NCBI RefSeq assembly: GCF_024448985.1 | Contig: NZ_JAMOII010000002.1 | Location: 496,001 to 560,000, forward strand | From: Stutzerimonas stutzeri | GTDB lineage: Bacteria; Pseudomonadota; Gammaproteobacteria; Pseudomonadales; Pseudomonadaceae | Length of the DNA: 64,000 bases | Reading direction: 5' to 3' | Part shown: one piece after another, positions 25,185-34,411 of the stretch | Layout: each line of letters opens with the position of its first letter | How positions within the stretch are numbered: the stretch's first letter is position 1 | Made by a program: the position numbers and the translations under genes | The notes under the pieces: generated by a model | The model's input: the letters and a program-made list of their open reading frames with translations, nothing else | The model's database searches: none | What the model was told of the DNA's origin: nothing

Positions 25185-27524
25185 TCAGCATGCGGTTTCT
25201 CTGTCAGGCTCGGCGGCCCAGGGCGCCAGCGAGAAGGCGAATACCAGCCCGAGTCCCACCGCCAGGCCGAAATTGCTCACCGCCGGTGTGCTCGATAAGG
25301 CTAGCAGCCCGAATGACAACCAGGTGGTGACGGCCGTCAGCAAGGTGCCGACCAGGCTCACCGCGGCTCCGCCGATGCGTTCGCGCATCAGGATGGCGTA
25401 GTCCACGCCGATTGCGGTGACCAACAACAGCCCGAACAGGCCGAACAGGGTCAGCGGCTGGCCCAGCCAGCCCAGGCAAGCCAGGCTGCCCATCGCGGCC
25501 AGCAGCGGTACGGCCAGGCAGCGCGATGCGCCGCGCCAACCGAACGGCAGGCACAGCAGGACGAAAATCAGCCCCGCCGCCAGCAGCTTGAGCAGCGCCG
25601 CCTGACCTTGGGTCTCGGCGAACAGGCGGTTGAGTTCGGCGGGTCGGTCGATGAGTTTCACCCCGCCGATGCCTTCGCCCAAGCCGTGAAGCGCCGCGCT
25701 GTCAAGAAGCCCTTGTAGGCTGACCAAGCCCGCGACCGAACCGTCGTTTTGGGCACCCAGCCATAACGGTTGCCAAGGTTCGGCGAGCGGCCCCGCCAGC
25801 ACCTGATCGAGACTGGCCACCGGCAACGTCAGCAGTCCGGCAAGTTCCTGTTCGAGCATTTCCTGGGTCACGCCGAGTTCCAGCAAGGGCTGGCTGGCTT
25901 CCAGCAAGCGTGGCAGCGCGGAATGCAGGCTTTCCTGTGCGGTGGCGGGCGCGACCAGCTGGCTCAGCGCCAGGTAGCCATGCAGCTTGTCTTCGGCGAC
26001 AAGAACGTCGAGGCGGGCGGCAAGTTCGTCCTGACGCGTCAGTAGCTCGTCGGGGTTGGCCGCGCGGACTAGAAAGTACTGGCTGGTCGGCTCGAATCCA
26101 GTGATCTCGCCGATGCGTTCGGTCTGCTGCTGCAGTGCGGGTGCACGGCTGATCCACTGGCGCAGGTCATCCTTGAAAGACACCTGGCTGATCCCGGCGA
26201 TGCAGAACAGGATGAACGCGGCCAGCAACCAGGGCGTTGGAACGCGGCGGAGCAGGGCGCCGCGCAACTTCATCCAGCGCTCGGCCCAGCCAAGCGGGGC
26301 GGCCCATGGCTGTAGCGACGCGTTCAGCAACGAGGGTAACAGGCAGGTGGCACAGAAGAAGGCGCCGAGCAGCCCCGCCGCGGAAAACACCGCCACCTGG
26401 CTCAACGCTGGAAACGGCGTAAACGACATTGCCAGATAGCCGATAACGTTGGTTGCCAAGGCCAGCGCCAAGCCTGGAAGCGTCAGGCGCAGCGCTCGAT
26501 ATGCATGCCAAGGTTGCAAGGTCCAGCTTTTGGATAGGTAATGCAGCGGGAAGTCGATACTGACCCCAACCAGGCTGGCACCGAGTACCAAAGTCAGCAC
26601 ATGGATCTGACCGAATAGCGCCACACAAGCGGCGGCACCGCTGAGGGCTCCGACCGCCACTGGCAGCGCGACCAGCAAGACACGAGGCGTGCGGAAAAGC
26701 AGATGCAGCAAGGCGAGCGTGGCGACCAACGAGATGCTGCCGATCAGCGTTGCTTCTTCACGGGCCTGGCGCTGTCCATGGGCGGCGTACAGCAGCCCAC
26801 CGGCGGCCAGTAGCTCGCCCTGGCTGGCTTCCACCCGGCTACGGGCCGCACGTACCTGGTCGTCCACCAGAACCGGCAGTTGGTCGTCGAAGGCATCACC
26901 CTGGGCTTGAGCATGGATCACCGCCCAGTGCTGCCCGCCATGCTCCGCGACCAGCAAGCCGTCCAGGCGGGGATGGATATTCCCCGGATGCGGCAGCTGT
27001 CGCTGCGCCAGATCGGCGAAACCGAACCAGTCCTGTTCGACGGGCACAAGGCTAGTGCTTTCGAACGGACTGTACAGACGCTGAAGGCGTTGCTGAATGA
27101 AGTCTTCCGGCGAGGCGATCAGTGCCTCGCGACTCGCTGGCCCCAGTAGCGCCAGACGTTGATCGAGCAGTTGCTGACGCACCGCAGGCAGGTCGGCTTG
27201 CACTGAGCGACGAACCTGGGTGAACAAGCCGCTGGCGCGAAGGGTGTCGGTAATTTCATTGCCCAGCGCGTGGGTTGTGTCCTCGTTCGCATGATGGATC
27301 AGCAGCATCAGATCGCGGTTCAACGGCTCCTGCATCCGTCGCTCGGCGAGTTGCTCAAGCTCGCCGGGCGCACCGCTGGGCAGCAACTGCAGCAGATCGG
27401 CACTGATCGGCGAGCCGTTGCGCCATTGCCATGTCGTCAGCCCCACCAGCCCAAGCAGCGCAACGAAAAACAGCGAGGAGAGCCAGGTCGGAAGCCTGAG
27501 CGCTTTGTCAGTTGGCGAAGTCAT
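25185..27524 (-). CDS. MMPL/RND-type lipid exporter of the aryl-polyene cluster
   Basis: A 779-residue inner-membrane transporter with about 12 predicted membrane segments arranged as two repeats. Each repeat is one helix, a large periplasmic loop, then five helices. An acidic residue sits in the SIDFPLHYLS and VDYAILM helices, as in MMPL and RND pumps. In aryl-polyene clusters this protein is thought to move the lipid-linked product across the inner membrane. It overlaps the LolA-like gene by 17 bases. The sequence ends at EPDRETAC; nothing recognisable follows before the flavoenzyme gene. Confidence 0.88.
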   Translation of the reverse strand: MTSPTDKALRLPTWLSSLFFVALLGLVGLTTWQWRNGSPISADLLQLLPSGAPGELEQLAERRMQEPLNRDLMLLIHHANEDTTHALGNEITDTLRASGLFTQVRRSVQADLPAVRQQLLDQRLALLGPASREALIASPEDFIQQRLQRLYSPFESTSLVPVEQDWFGFADLAQRQLPHPGNIHPRLDGLLVAEHGGQHWAVIHAQAQGDAFDDQLPVLVDDQVRAARSRVEASQGELLAAGGLLYAAHGQRQAREEATLIGSISLVATLALLHLLFRTPRVLLVALPVAVGALSGAAACVALFGQIHVLTLVLGASLVGVSIDFPLHYLSKSWTLQPWHAYRALRLTLPGLALALATNVIGYLAMSFTPFPALSQVAVFSAAGLLGAFFCATCLLPSLLNASLQPWAAPLGWAERWMKLRGALLRRVPTPWLLAAFILFCIAGISQVSFKDDLRQWISRAPALQQQTERIGEITGFEPTSQYFLVRAANPDELLTRQDELAARLDVLVAEDKLHGYLALSQLVAPATAQESLHSALPRLLEASQPLLELGVTQEMLEQELAGLLTLPVASLDQVLAGPLAEPWQPLWLGAQNDGSVAGLVSLQGLLDSAALHGLGEGIGGVKLIDRPAELNRLFAETQGQAALLKLLAAGLIFVLLCLPFGWRGASRCLAVPLLAAMGSLACLGWLGQPLTLFGLFGLLLVTAIGVDYAILMRERIGGAAVSLVGTLLTAVTTWLSFGLLALSSTPAVSNFGLAVGLGLVFAFSLAPWAAEPDRETAC

Positions 27525-28125
27525 GGAGTTCGGTGGGGCTCAACTGATCGTCGACCTGGTTGTCGCTCAATAACAACACGGTGCTGTCGCCCTGGGTTTC
27601 GAGGAGGTCGATGCGCTCAGCCGTGGCGCCGCCGCTGATGAGGATGGCGGTGAATATCTGCCCGAGCAGCTTCGAGCGCGGTGTCAGCGTCAGCGTCCAC
27701 GCCTGCGCGGTGCCGCTAAGCTCCAGCTCGAAATCACCCTGCAGGGCTTCGGTGTCGCCTTGCAGCACAGCAAGGAACAGGTCGTTCTGCCGTGCGGCGG
27801 GGCCTTGCTGGTCAGTCGGTTGCCAGCCGCTTGGATCGCGCCGGGCGATGCCTTTTTCACTGATGCGGTAATCCTGCTGCACCGGCTGCTGCAGGAGCCA
27901 GAGCAGACCGTGATCGCGAGCCAATACGAAGGTACCCAGGCTGACAATCGGCTGAGGTAGCGCGCGCAGGTACTTTTCCTGAGTGAAGGTGCCGCGAATG
28001 ACCTCGGGCCCGCCCAATTGCTGGCTGAGCTGCGTGAGATCGAAGACCTGGGCATGCGCTGCGGTCGCGAACAGCAGGCTTAGCGTCAGCAGGGCGCGCC
28101 GTGCGATCAGGTTGATCGTTGGCAT
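27508..28125 (-). CDS. LolA-like outer-membrane lipoprotein carrier of the aryl-polyene cluster
   Basis: A 205-residue periplasmic protein with a signal peptide ending in AAHAQ. The GTFTQEKYLRALPQPIVSLG region matches the opening beta strands of LolA-family proteins (F-x-Q-x-K/R with a later LLWLL...P segment). It probably shuttles the lipid or lipid-linked pigment across the periplasm together with the MMPL pump. The ATG at 28125 overlaps the thioesterase stop (TGATG). A GTG one codon earlier is possible but less likely. Confidence 0.83.
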   Translation of the reverse strand: MPTINLIARRALLTLSLLFATAAHAQVFDLTQLSQQLGGPEVIRGTFTQEKYLRALPQPIVSLGTFVLARDHGLLWLLQQPVQQDYRISEKGIARRDPSGWQPTDQQGPAARQNDLFLAVLQGDTEALQGDFELELSGTAQAWTLTLTPRSKLLGQIFTAILISGGATAERIDLLETQGDSTVLLLSDNQVDDQLSPTELHDFAN

Positions 28126-28550
28126 CACAATAAGGCCCGCTCTACGGCTTCGACAAAGACCTTCGGCGAGGCCAGCAGCATCTCACGGCTGGCCATGTCC
28201 ACCGCCACCTGAACGCTGCTGCCACGGGTCATGCGTTCGCCGGTCTCGGCGTCGCTGATCAGGTAATTGATCTTCAGACGGTTCTCCCATTCGATCAAGT
28301 CGGCACGCACGAGGATGCGCTGATTGAAGCGCGCACCGCGCATGTATCGCAGCTGCACGTCGATCACCGGCCAGGCGTAGCCGGCATCGCGCATCTGGGT
28401 GTAGTTGTGGCCGATGCGTTCGAGCAGCGCGCAGCGGGCGACCTCGAAGTATTTGATGTAGTGACCGTGCCAGACCACGTCCATCGAATCGACGTCGAAG
28501 AAGGGCACCAGGACTTCGACTTCCGCCTGCAATACGCCGCTCTTACGCAT
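28125..28550 (-). CDS. apeK: 4HBT-family acyl thioesterase of the aryl-polyene cluster
   Basis: A 141-residue single hotdog domain. The active-site region DVVWHGHYIKYFEVARC (residues 24-40) matches the 4-hydroxybenzoyl-CoA thioesterase type, where the acidic residue and His act on the thioester. It may release or proofread acyl chains from the carrier proteins. The ATG at 28550 overlaps the lyase stop by eight bases; an upstream start at 28571 would overlap further and lacks support. The symbol follows the position of ApeK in known clusters. Confidence 0.8.
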   Translation of the reverse strand: MRKSGVLQAEVEVLVPFFDVDSMDVVWHGHYIKYFEVARCALLERIGHNYTQMRDAGYAWPVIDVQLRYMRGARFNQRILVRADLIEWENRLKINYLISDAETGERMTRGSSVQVAVDMASREMLLASPKVFVEAVERALL

Positions 28551-30087
28551 AAAGCCCCCAATGTCGATCACGGATACGTTGCAGACACAGGCGCAGCTCG
28601 CCTTCCAGCGCGCGGTCTTCGATCAGCGGCGGGAAGTCCTCGCCCAACTCGGCATGCATGTCGCGCAGCGGTGCGGGCAACGGCCGCGCCTGTTCATCGC
28701 GCTGACGCAACCAGACGCCCTGGTTGGCCGCGATCAGTGTTGCCGCTGCCACTTGCTCGGCCAGCTCCAGGCTGCGCAGCGCGTCGCGGGCGGCGATGGT
28801 GCCCATGCTGACCTTGTCCTGGTTGTGGCATTCGGTCGAGCGCGAGAACACGCTGGCCGGCATGGTGTTTTTCAAGGCTTCGGCGGTCCAGGCGCTGGCG
28901 CCGATCTGCACCGCCTTGAAGCCATGATTGATCATCGCGGTGGACGCCGACGCGCCGGACAGGTTGCTCGGCAGGCCGTGGTTGTAGCGGGTATCGACCA
29001 GCAGCGCTAGTTGGCGGTCGAGCAGGTCGGCGACGTTGCCCACCAGGTTCTTCAGGCTATCCATGGCGAAGGCGATATGTCCGCCATAGAAGTGCCCGCC
29101 GTGTAGCACGCGCTCATTTTCCGCATCGATGATGGGGTTGTCGTTGGCGCTGTTCAGTTCGGTTTCGATGAATTGGCGCAGCAGCCCCAGGCTGTCGGCC
29201 AGCACGCCGAGCACGTGGGGTGCGCAGCGGATGGAATAACGGTCTTGTAAACGATGCAGCGGTGCGGTCGGCGCATCGATGGCCAAGTCCTGGCGAATCC
29301 AGGCGGCGACCTGAGTCTGGCCGGGATGCGGCTTGGCGGCGAACAGGCGCTCGTCGAAATGCTCCGGATTGCCTTCCAGCGCCACCACGTTGAGTGCGGT
29401 GATGCGCGTGGCCAGTTTGAGCAGGTAATCGGCGCGGGCATAGGCCAGGCAGGCCAGGCCGGTCATCACTGCGGTACCGTTCATCAACGCCAGCGCTTCC
29501 TTGGGACGTAAGGTCAGCGGCGTCCAGCCTAGCTGGCGATGCACGTCGGCGGCGCTGCGACGCTCGCCTTGGTACATCACCTCGCGCTCGCCAGCCAGGC
29601 TGGCGGCCACGTAGGACAACGGCGTCAGATCGCCACTAGCACCGACCGAGCCTTCTTCGGGAATCAGCGGCAGAATGTCGTGTTCGAGAAAGGCCTGCAT
29701 GCGTTCGAGCAGTTCGATGCGTACGCCGGACATGCCGTGGGTCAGCGAGCGCAGGCGCGCGGCGAGCACGGCGCGGGTCGCTTCAGCGTCGAGCAGCTTG
29801 CCCAGGCCGCAGCCGTGGAAGGTGAACAGGTGCTGCGGCAGCGCTTCGACCTGATGCAGCGGCACCGCCACCACGCAGGAATCGCCGTAGCCGGTGGTTA
29901 CGCCGTAAATCACGCCTTCGCGGTCGAGCAAGGTGTCGAGAAATTGCGCGCCACGCGCGATTTGCTGGCGGAAGTTAGGGTCGCCCTGCAACTGCGAGGG
30001 CGCGCGGCGCTCGGCCACGGCCAGCACATCCTCGATGCTCAGGTGGTTTTCGCCGAAGATCACCGGCTCAGCTGCAGCGTTGTTCAT
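28543..30087 (-). CDS. Aromatic amino acid ammonia-lyase (HAL/TAL/PAL family)
   Basis: A 514-residue MIO-enzyme that removes ammonia from an aromatic amino acid to give a cinnamate. Ala150-Ser151-Gly152 in GSVGASGDLTPL forms the MIO group, and the catalytic Tyr61 lies in IYGVTTGYGDS. The substrate-selectivity position reads F-H-G (His91). His there is found in tyrosine ammonia-lyases, while HutH has Ser-His and PAL usually Phe-Leu, so p-coumarate production is plausible (inference). There are no hut genes nearby. It probably supplies the aryl starter unit. The ATG at 30087 overlaps the acyltransferase stop by 20 bases; a frame open to 30246 is not supported. Confidence 0.85.
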   Translation of the reverse strand: MNNAAAEPVIFGENHLSIEDVLAVAERRAPSQLQGDPNFRQQIARGAQFLDTLLDREGVIYGVTTGYGDSCVVAVPLHQVEALPQHLFTFHGCGLGKLLDAEATRAVLAARLRSLTHGMSGVRIELLERMQAFLEHDILPLIPEEGSVGASGDLTPLSYVAASLAGEREVMYQGERRSAADVHRQLGWTPLTLRPKEALALMNGTAVMTGLACLAYARADYLLKLATRITALNVVALEGNPEHFDERLFAAKPHPGQTQVAAWIRQDLAIDAPTAPLHRLQDRYSIRCAPHVLGVLADSLGLLRQFIETELNSANDNPIIDAENERVLHGGHFYGGHIAFAMDSLKNLVGNVADLLDRQLALLVDTRYNHGLPSNLSGASASTAMINHGFKAVQIGASAWTAEALKNTMPASVFSRSTECHNQDKVSMGTIAARDALRSLELAEQVAAATLIAANQGVWLRQRDEQARPLPAPLRDMHAELGEDFPPLIEDRALEGELRLCLQRIRDRHWGLYA

Positions 30088-31015
30088 GGTTGTTCCAGAA
30101 AGGATAGAAATTGAACCATTGCAGGGGAGCGTCCAAGCAGTGCGCCGCCAGTCGGTCGGCGTAGCGTTGCACCCACTGCTGCACCACCGCATCGCGTTCG
30201 CCGCGGCGCCAGTGGATGCGTTCGGCGAAGGGCTCCAGATGGACATGGAAATGTTCGCCGTGTTTCAGGCAGAACAGCAGATTCACCGGGCATTGCAGCA
30301 GCCCGGCCAGTAGCCACGGACCCTGCGGAAAATTTGCCGGCTGGCCGAGAAAGTCTGCGCTGGCGATACGCGCGCCATGCAGCGGCACGCGGTCGCCGGC
30401 AATCGCCAGCCATTCGCCGTCGTCCAGCCGGCGCGACAGCTCCATCATGATGGCCGGGTCCAGCTCGCTGACCTGGATCAGGCGCAGGTTGACCGCGCCG
30501 GATTGGTCCAGCAATCGGTTGAAGCGCTCGGCGTGGCGAGTGTGCACCAGCACGTTCATCTTCACCTTGCGGCCCATTTCGGCCAGCGCGCGACAGATTT
30601 CCAGATTGCCTAGATGCGAGCCGACCAGCAGTTGGCCGCGCGGCGCCTCGAGCTCGGCTTCCAGATCCGTCTGGTCGTGCAGCACAAGACTGTCGAGGTC
30701 GAGGCGGCCGCCCCAGGCGTCTAGCTTGTCCAGCAGGGCATCGGCGAACGCCATGAACTGGCGATAAACGGAGCGCCGGCTGGGCGCCAGATCGTGGCGG
30801 CCGCTCCAGTTGGCAAGGTTGCGCTGATAGGTCCAGGCGCTCTGCCGCGCGCGGCCACCGAACAGGTAGAAGTACAGCACGATCAGGTACAGCAGCGGCG
30901 CCATGGCGCGGCGGCCGAGCAGGCACACGGCCTGAGCGGTGAGCTTCATCAAGACGAAGCTGCCGCGCTCGCGGTGCGCGGCCCAGTGCGAGTCGGCGGC
31001 GGCCTTGTCGGTCAT
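30068..31015 (-). CDS. LpxL/HtrB-type acyltransferase of the aryl-polyene cluster
   Basis: A 315-residue lysophospholipid acyltransferase-family protein with an N-terminal hydrophobic segment (about 27-52) and the catalytic H-x4-E motif SHLGNLE (His134, Glu139), as in lipid A late acyltransferases. It probably attaches a fatty or aryl-polyene acyl chain to a lipid precursor. It starts within the four-base overlap with the glycosyltransferase stop. In some clusters an acyltransferase is fused to the glycosyltransferase; here they are separate genes. A frame open to 31111 has no ribosome-binding support. Confidence 0.82.
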   Translation of the reverse strand: MTDKAAADSHWAAHRERGSFVLMKLTAQAVCLLGRRAMAPLLYLIVLYFYLFGGRARQSAWTYQRNLANWSGRHDLAPSRRSVYRQFMAFADALLDKLDAWGGRLDLDSLVLHDQTDLEAELEAPRGQLLVGSHLGNLEICRALAEMGRKVKMNVLVHTRHAERFNRLLDQSGAVNLRLIQVSELDPAIMMELSRRLDDGEWLAIAGDRVPLHGARIASADFLGQPANFPQGPWLLAGLLQCPVNLLFCLKHGEHFHVHLEPFAERIHWRRGERDAVVQQWVQRYADRLAAHCLDAPLQWFNFYPFWNNHEQRCS

Positions 31016-31812
31016 CCGCGCCACCGACGCCATAGCAATGCGGGCGCACGCAACAGCATGCCGCCGAACAGTCGGGCGTGCATCGAGGAAATCAGCAGGT
31101 TGTCGCGCCACAGGCGGAAGTGCGACACCCCATCTGCCGGGTAGTGAACATGGGTTGGTAGCCAGACCATCGGCTGCTCACGCCAATGCAGGCGCACCAG
31201 AATCTCGGTATCAAAATCCATGCGCTTGCCGAGTGCTGTGTCGTTGAGCAGCGTCAGGGTCGGCCCGAGCGGGTAGACGCGAAAACCACACATGGAGTCG
31301 CGGATCGACAGCGACAGCGTGTTGATCCACACCCAGACGTGGGTCAGGTAGCGCGCGTACAGCCGACCTTTCGGCACGCTGGAGTCGTACTCCGGATAGC
31401 CGCAGATCAACGCATCCGGCGCCTGGCTGGCGCGGTCGAGAAACAGCGCCACACGGCCGAGGTCGTGCTGGCCGTCGGCGTCGACCTGCAGCGCATGGCT
31501 GAAGCCCAGGCGGGAGGCCTCGCGAAGCCCGGAGGACACCGCCGCGCCCTTGCCCTGGTTGTGGCTGTGCCGCAGCAGATGCACCAATGAATGTTGCGCC
31601 AGCTCATCGATGATCTTTGCAGCAGCGGGGCTGGAGGCATCGTCGACGATCACGCACGGCAGATCTTCGGCGAGCAGCGCCCGGACCACCGCGGGCAGGC
31701 TGCGCTCGTGGTTGTACACCGGCACCACCGCGCAGGGTTTGAACCAGTCTTCATCGATCGCCAGCTGCAGTTGCCGATCGGCGCCGGATGCGATTGGGGT
31801 GAGCGTGGTCAC
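31012..31812 (-). CDS. Family 2 glycosyltransferase of the aryl-polyene cluster
   Basis: A 266-residue GT2 enzyme. AVVPVYNHERSLP opens the nucleotide-sugar domain, VDDAS (56-60) supplies the first acidic pair, and DADGQHD (111-117) is the DxD metal-binding motif. A short hydrophobic patch follows near the C-terminus. It likely adds a sugar to the pigment head group or lipid. The start is a GTG at 31812 in a GTGA overlap with the acyl-ligase stop. Longer frames to 32115 read over the ligase gene and lack support. Confidence 0.85.
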   Translation of the reverse strand: MTTLTPIASGADRQLQLAIDEDWFKPCAVVPVYNHERSLPAVVRALLAEDLPCVIVDDASSPAAAKIIDELAQHSLVHLLRHSHNQGKGAAVSSGLREASRLGFSHALQVDADGQHDLGRVALFLDRASQAPDALICGYPEYDSSVPKGRLYARYLTHVWVWINTLSLSIRDSMCGFRVYPLGPTLTLLNDTALGKRMDFDTEILVRLHWREQPMVWLPTHVHYPADGVSHFRLWRDNLLISSMHARLFGGMLLRAPALLWRRWRG

Positions 31813-33488
31813 GAGTATTCTCCCAGCAGAATGCGGCCGGACGAGCAGGGCGCGTCGCCGTTGCGGTACGCGAAATGCAGCTTGCTGCGCTCGCGATCGA
31901 AGCGAAGGGTCAGATATAACTGATCGCCAGGCCGGGCGAGCTGCTGGAACTTGAGCACTTCCATGCCCTGAAAACGCGGTGGCAGATTGTCGATCAATTC
32001 GCGTGCGAGGCTGATGGCCCAGTCGATTTGGACCACGCCGGGCAGCACCGGCGTCTGTGGAAAATGGCCGGTGAAATGCGCGAGATCCAGCGGCACGCCG
32101 AGCTTCAGCTGCCATGGGCCATCGTCCTGGTTTGCGCTGATTCGCTCGGGCAGCATCGGGCGTGGCGCCTGCAACACGGCATCGAGTTGCGCCTGCGGCA
32201 GTTTGCCTTGGGCGTTACAGGGCAGTAGTCGAACCAACCGCCAGCGGCGTGGCAGGGCCAGCGCCTCACAATGGCTCGCCAGGTGTTTGCGCAAGGCCTC
32301 GGTCAGGGCGCGCCGGCCACCGTTGCGCAGTGCATGCAGGCCGGCATCGCTAAGGGCGACCAGCGCTCCGAGGTAGGCCCGGTTGTCGGTGATCACGCCG
32401 AGGCGCGCTTCGCCGACGAACGGGTGGGTAGCCAGCGCGGCTTCCAGCATCGGCAGGGAAATCCGCTTTTCTTCGAGCTTGACGATGCGATCCAACCGGC
32501 CGAGCAGTTCGAAGCGGCCATCTGCCTCGATTCGCGCGGCATCGGCCGTCTGTTCGAGATGGCCGGGCGGCAAAAAAGGTGAGGCGACCTGCAGCGCGCC
32601 GTCGTCGTTTTGACTCAGCCGCACGGCGGCGAACGGCTGCCACAGCGTGCCGCCCTGGCGCCAGGCGATGCCACCGGTTTCCGAACTGCCGTAGATTTCC
32701 GTTGGCGCTTGGCCCAAGCGCTGTTGCAGCCGTTGCCCGGCGCCGGCATCGAGCGGGCCCCCCGAGGAAAATATCCGCCGTACGTCGCGCAGGGCTGGCC
32801 AGTCGAGGTTGTCGCCCATCCGCTTGAGCAGCGCCGGGCTGGCGACCCAGCAGAAGCTGGGGTGCTGACGGCTGGCCAGTTGGATGTCTTCGGCAAATGG
32901 CAGGGCACGGCGCAGAAAGAGGCGACCGGCGCACAGTGGCCAGAGCACGCGAAACAGCAGTCCATAGATGTGCTGCGCGGCGACGCTGGCGATTACGCAC
33001 GCATCGCCCAGATCGTCACCCCAGTGCGCTTCGAGCGCTTGTACTTCGTTCGCCAGCTGGCGCAGGCGCTTGTCGATCAGTTTCGGCTCGCCACTGGAGC
33101 CGGACGTGCAGAGCAACAGACGGCACTGGTCTAGGTCCAGCTTCGCCCCTTCGAGCGGTTCGGCCAGAAGATCCGAAAGCCGGGCGTCGCCGTCCTGATC
33201 CGTCAGCCAGAGATCGGCCTGATGTGCCAGGCGCGAGCGGCTCGCGGGCTGCAGGTCCGCCGGTAGCAATACCGTCACGCCGGCTCGCCAGGCGCCGAGC
33301 AAGGCGATAGCCAGCTCGCCGGCATCTTCCAGATGAACCGCGAGCCGGGCGACGCCGCGGTTGCGCAGGCCGGCAGCCAGGCGTAGCGCCTGCTGGCGCA
33401 GTTCGGCGTGGTCGAGGGCCCGCTCCAGGGTAACCTGACGCGACTTGGGCGCCTGCTCGAGCAGATGCTCCAGCGAAATCCAGTTCAT
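31809..33488 (-). CDS. Acyl-ACP/CoA ligase fused to a FabA/FabZ-like dehydratase
   Basis: A 559-residue two-domain protein. Residues 1-455 are an ANL adenylate-forming ligase with TSGSSGEPK (128-136) and the GRLDRIVK hinge. The C-terminal ~100 residues form a hotdog dehydratase with the catalytic His475 in TGHFPQTPVLPGV. The parts match ApeH and ApeI of described aryl-polyene clusters, where I recall them as separate genes, so the fusion is notable. The ligase would load a cinnamate-type starter onto a carrier protein. It overlaps the neighbours by four bases at each end. Confidence 0.86.
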   Translation of the reverse strand: MNWISLEHLLEQAPKSRQVTLERALDHAELRQQALRLAAGLRNRGVARLAVHLEDAGELAIALLGAWRAGVTVLLPADLQPASRSRLAHQADLWLTDQDGDARLSDLLAEPLEGAKLDLDQCRLLLCTSGSSGEPKLIDKRLRQLANEVQALEAHWGDDLGDACVIASVAAQHIYGLLFRVLWPLCAGRLFLRRALPFAEDIQLASRQHPSFCWVASPALLKRMGDNLDWPALRDVRRIFSSGGPLDAGAGQRLQQRLGQAPTEIYGSSETGGIAWRQGGTLWQPFAAVRLSQNDDGALQVASPFLPPGHLEQTADAARIEADGRFELLGRLDRIVKLEEKRISLPMLEAALATHPFVGEARLGVITDNRAYLGALVALSDAGLHALRNGGRRALTEALRKHLASHCEALALPRRWRLVRLLPCNAQGKLPQAQLDAVLQAPRPMLPERISANQDDGPWQLKLGVPLDLAHFTGHFPQTPVLPGVVQIDWAISLARELIDNLPPRFQGMEVLKFQQLARPGDQLYLTLRFDRERSKLHFAYRNGDAPCSSGRILLGEYS

Positions 33489-34063
33489 GTACGTTTCCTA
33501 ACTCGCTGGCGTACCAGCCACTCACCGGCAAACAGCAAGCCCATCAGCAGATAGGCGATAAGCCCGGTGTACAACGTCCACCAGCTCAGCGGCGCCCAAA
33601 GCACGAGCCCACTAGCGATGCCGGCGTTGATGATGAAAAAGCCTACCCAGACCCATGTCACCTGCCGCGTATAGCGCACCGCAGCCGGCGGCAATTCGGG
33701 CTCGCTCAGCCGCGCCAGGCGCTCGATGATCGGCATGCCGGAACACAGACTGCCGGCAAACAGGCCGAGCAGCGCGAGGCTGATCAACACCGGATACCAG
33801 GGCAGTAGCGCGGAGTCGTCCACGACCCCAAGCAGCAGGCAGAACAGCAGGGCCACCGCCGCGACTGTGCGGCTCAGGGGAGTCTGCTTAGCGCCGAGCA
33901 ACCGTGCCAGCCACAGCGCGCCCAGCAGCATGGCGAACAGCCGTGGCGACAAATGCTCCAGGCCCAGATACACCACGAACGGATAGGCGAGGCCGGCCAG
34001 CAGCAGGCCGAGACCAATCAGCCGGCTGGCGTTCGCCTTGCCTGTTCGAGCGGATACTTGCAT
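33485..34063 (-). CDS. COG4648-type integral membrane protein of the aryl-polyene cluster
   Basis: A 192-residue protein with about five hydrophobic segments (near residues 14-34, 42-52, 64-80, 87-107 and 135-180) and no enzymatic motif. Similar multi-pass proteins sit between the carrier-protein and ligase genes in aryl-polyene clusters (ApeG position). Function unknown; an accessory part of lipid export or attachment is possible. The start at 34063 leaves a 78-base gap to the carrier-protein gene, one of the few gaps in this cluster. Confidence 0.75.
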   Translation of the reverse strand: MQVSARTGKANASRLIGLGLLLAGLAYPFVVYLGLEHLSPRLFAMLLGALWLARLLGAKQTPLSRTVAAVALLFCLLLGVVDDSALLPWYPVLISLALLGLFAGSLCSGMPIIERLARLSEPELPPAAVRYTRQVTWVWVGFFIINAGIASGLVLWAPLSWWTLYTGLIAYLLMGLLFAGEWLVRQRVRKRT

Positions 34064-34141
34064 CGCATGCTGTCCGTTGGCGCGAGAAGACGCATCGTTC
34101 GGTCCGTGGCCGGCCGGCGCCTGGCTTCCCTGGGGTTTGGC

Positions 34142-34399
34142 TCAAGCCGTTTGCGTATTCACCAGGCGGTACACCGCCTCGACGACGTCGCCCACGGTAC
34201 GCACCGATTTGAATTCATCGGCGGCGATCTTCTTGCCGGTCTGGCGCTTGATGTGATCGATCAGGTCGACGGCGTCGATGCTGTCGATCTCCAGATCCTG
34301 ATAGAGGTTGGCCTCAAGGGTGATGCGCTCGGGTTCCAGCTCGAACAATTCGACCAGCGCGTCGCGCAAGGTCTGGAAAATTTCATCACGGGTGTTCAC
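34142..34399 (-). CDS. apeF: Acyl carrier protein (second of two)
   Basis: An 85-residue ACP. The 4'-phosphopantetheine attachment serine is Ser40 in the DLEIDSIDAVDLID context. It begins 12 bases after the first ACP stop. One ACP may carry the starter or growing chain and the other may serve the ligase or reductive enzymes (inference from the two-ACP aryl-polyene systems). No phosphopantetheinyl transferase gene lies in this cluster, so a genomic one must act on it. Confidence 0.9.
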   Translation of the reverse strand: MNTRDEIFQTLRDALVELFELEPERITLEANLYQDLEIDSIDAVDLIDHIKRQTGKKIAADEFKSVRTVGDVVEAVYRLVNTQTA

Positions 34400-34411
34400 G
34401 TTGGGCTCTCC

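Noticed and set aside
23775-25298. Plus-strand frame of 507 codons over the flavoenzyme gene
   Set aside because: It lies opposite a clear FAD enzyme with conserved motifs and has no recognisable features.
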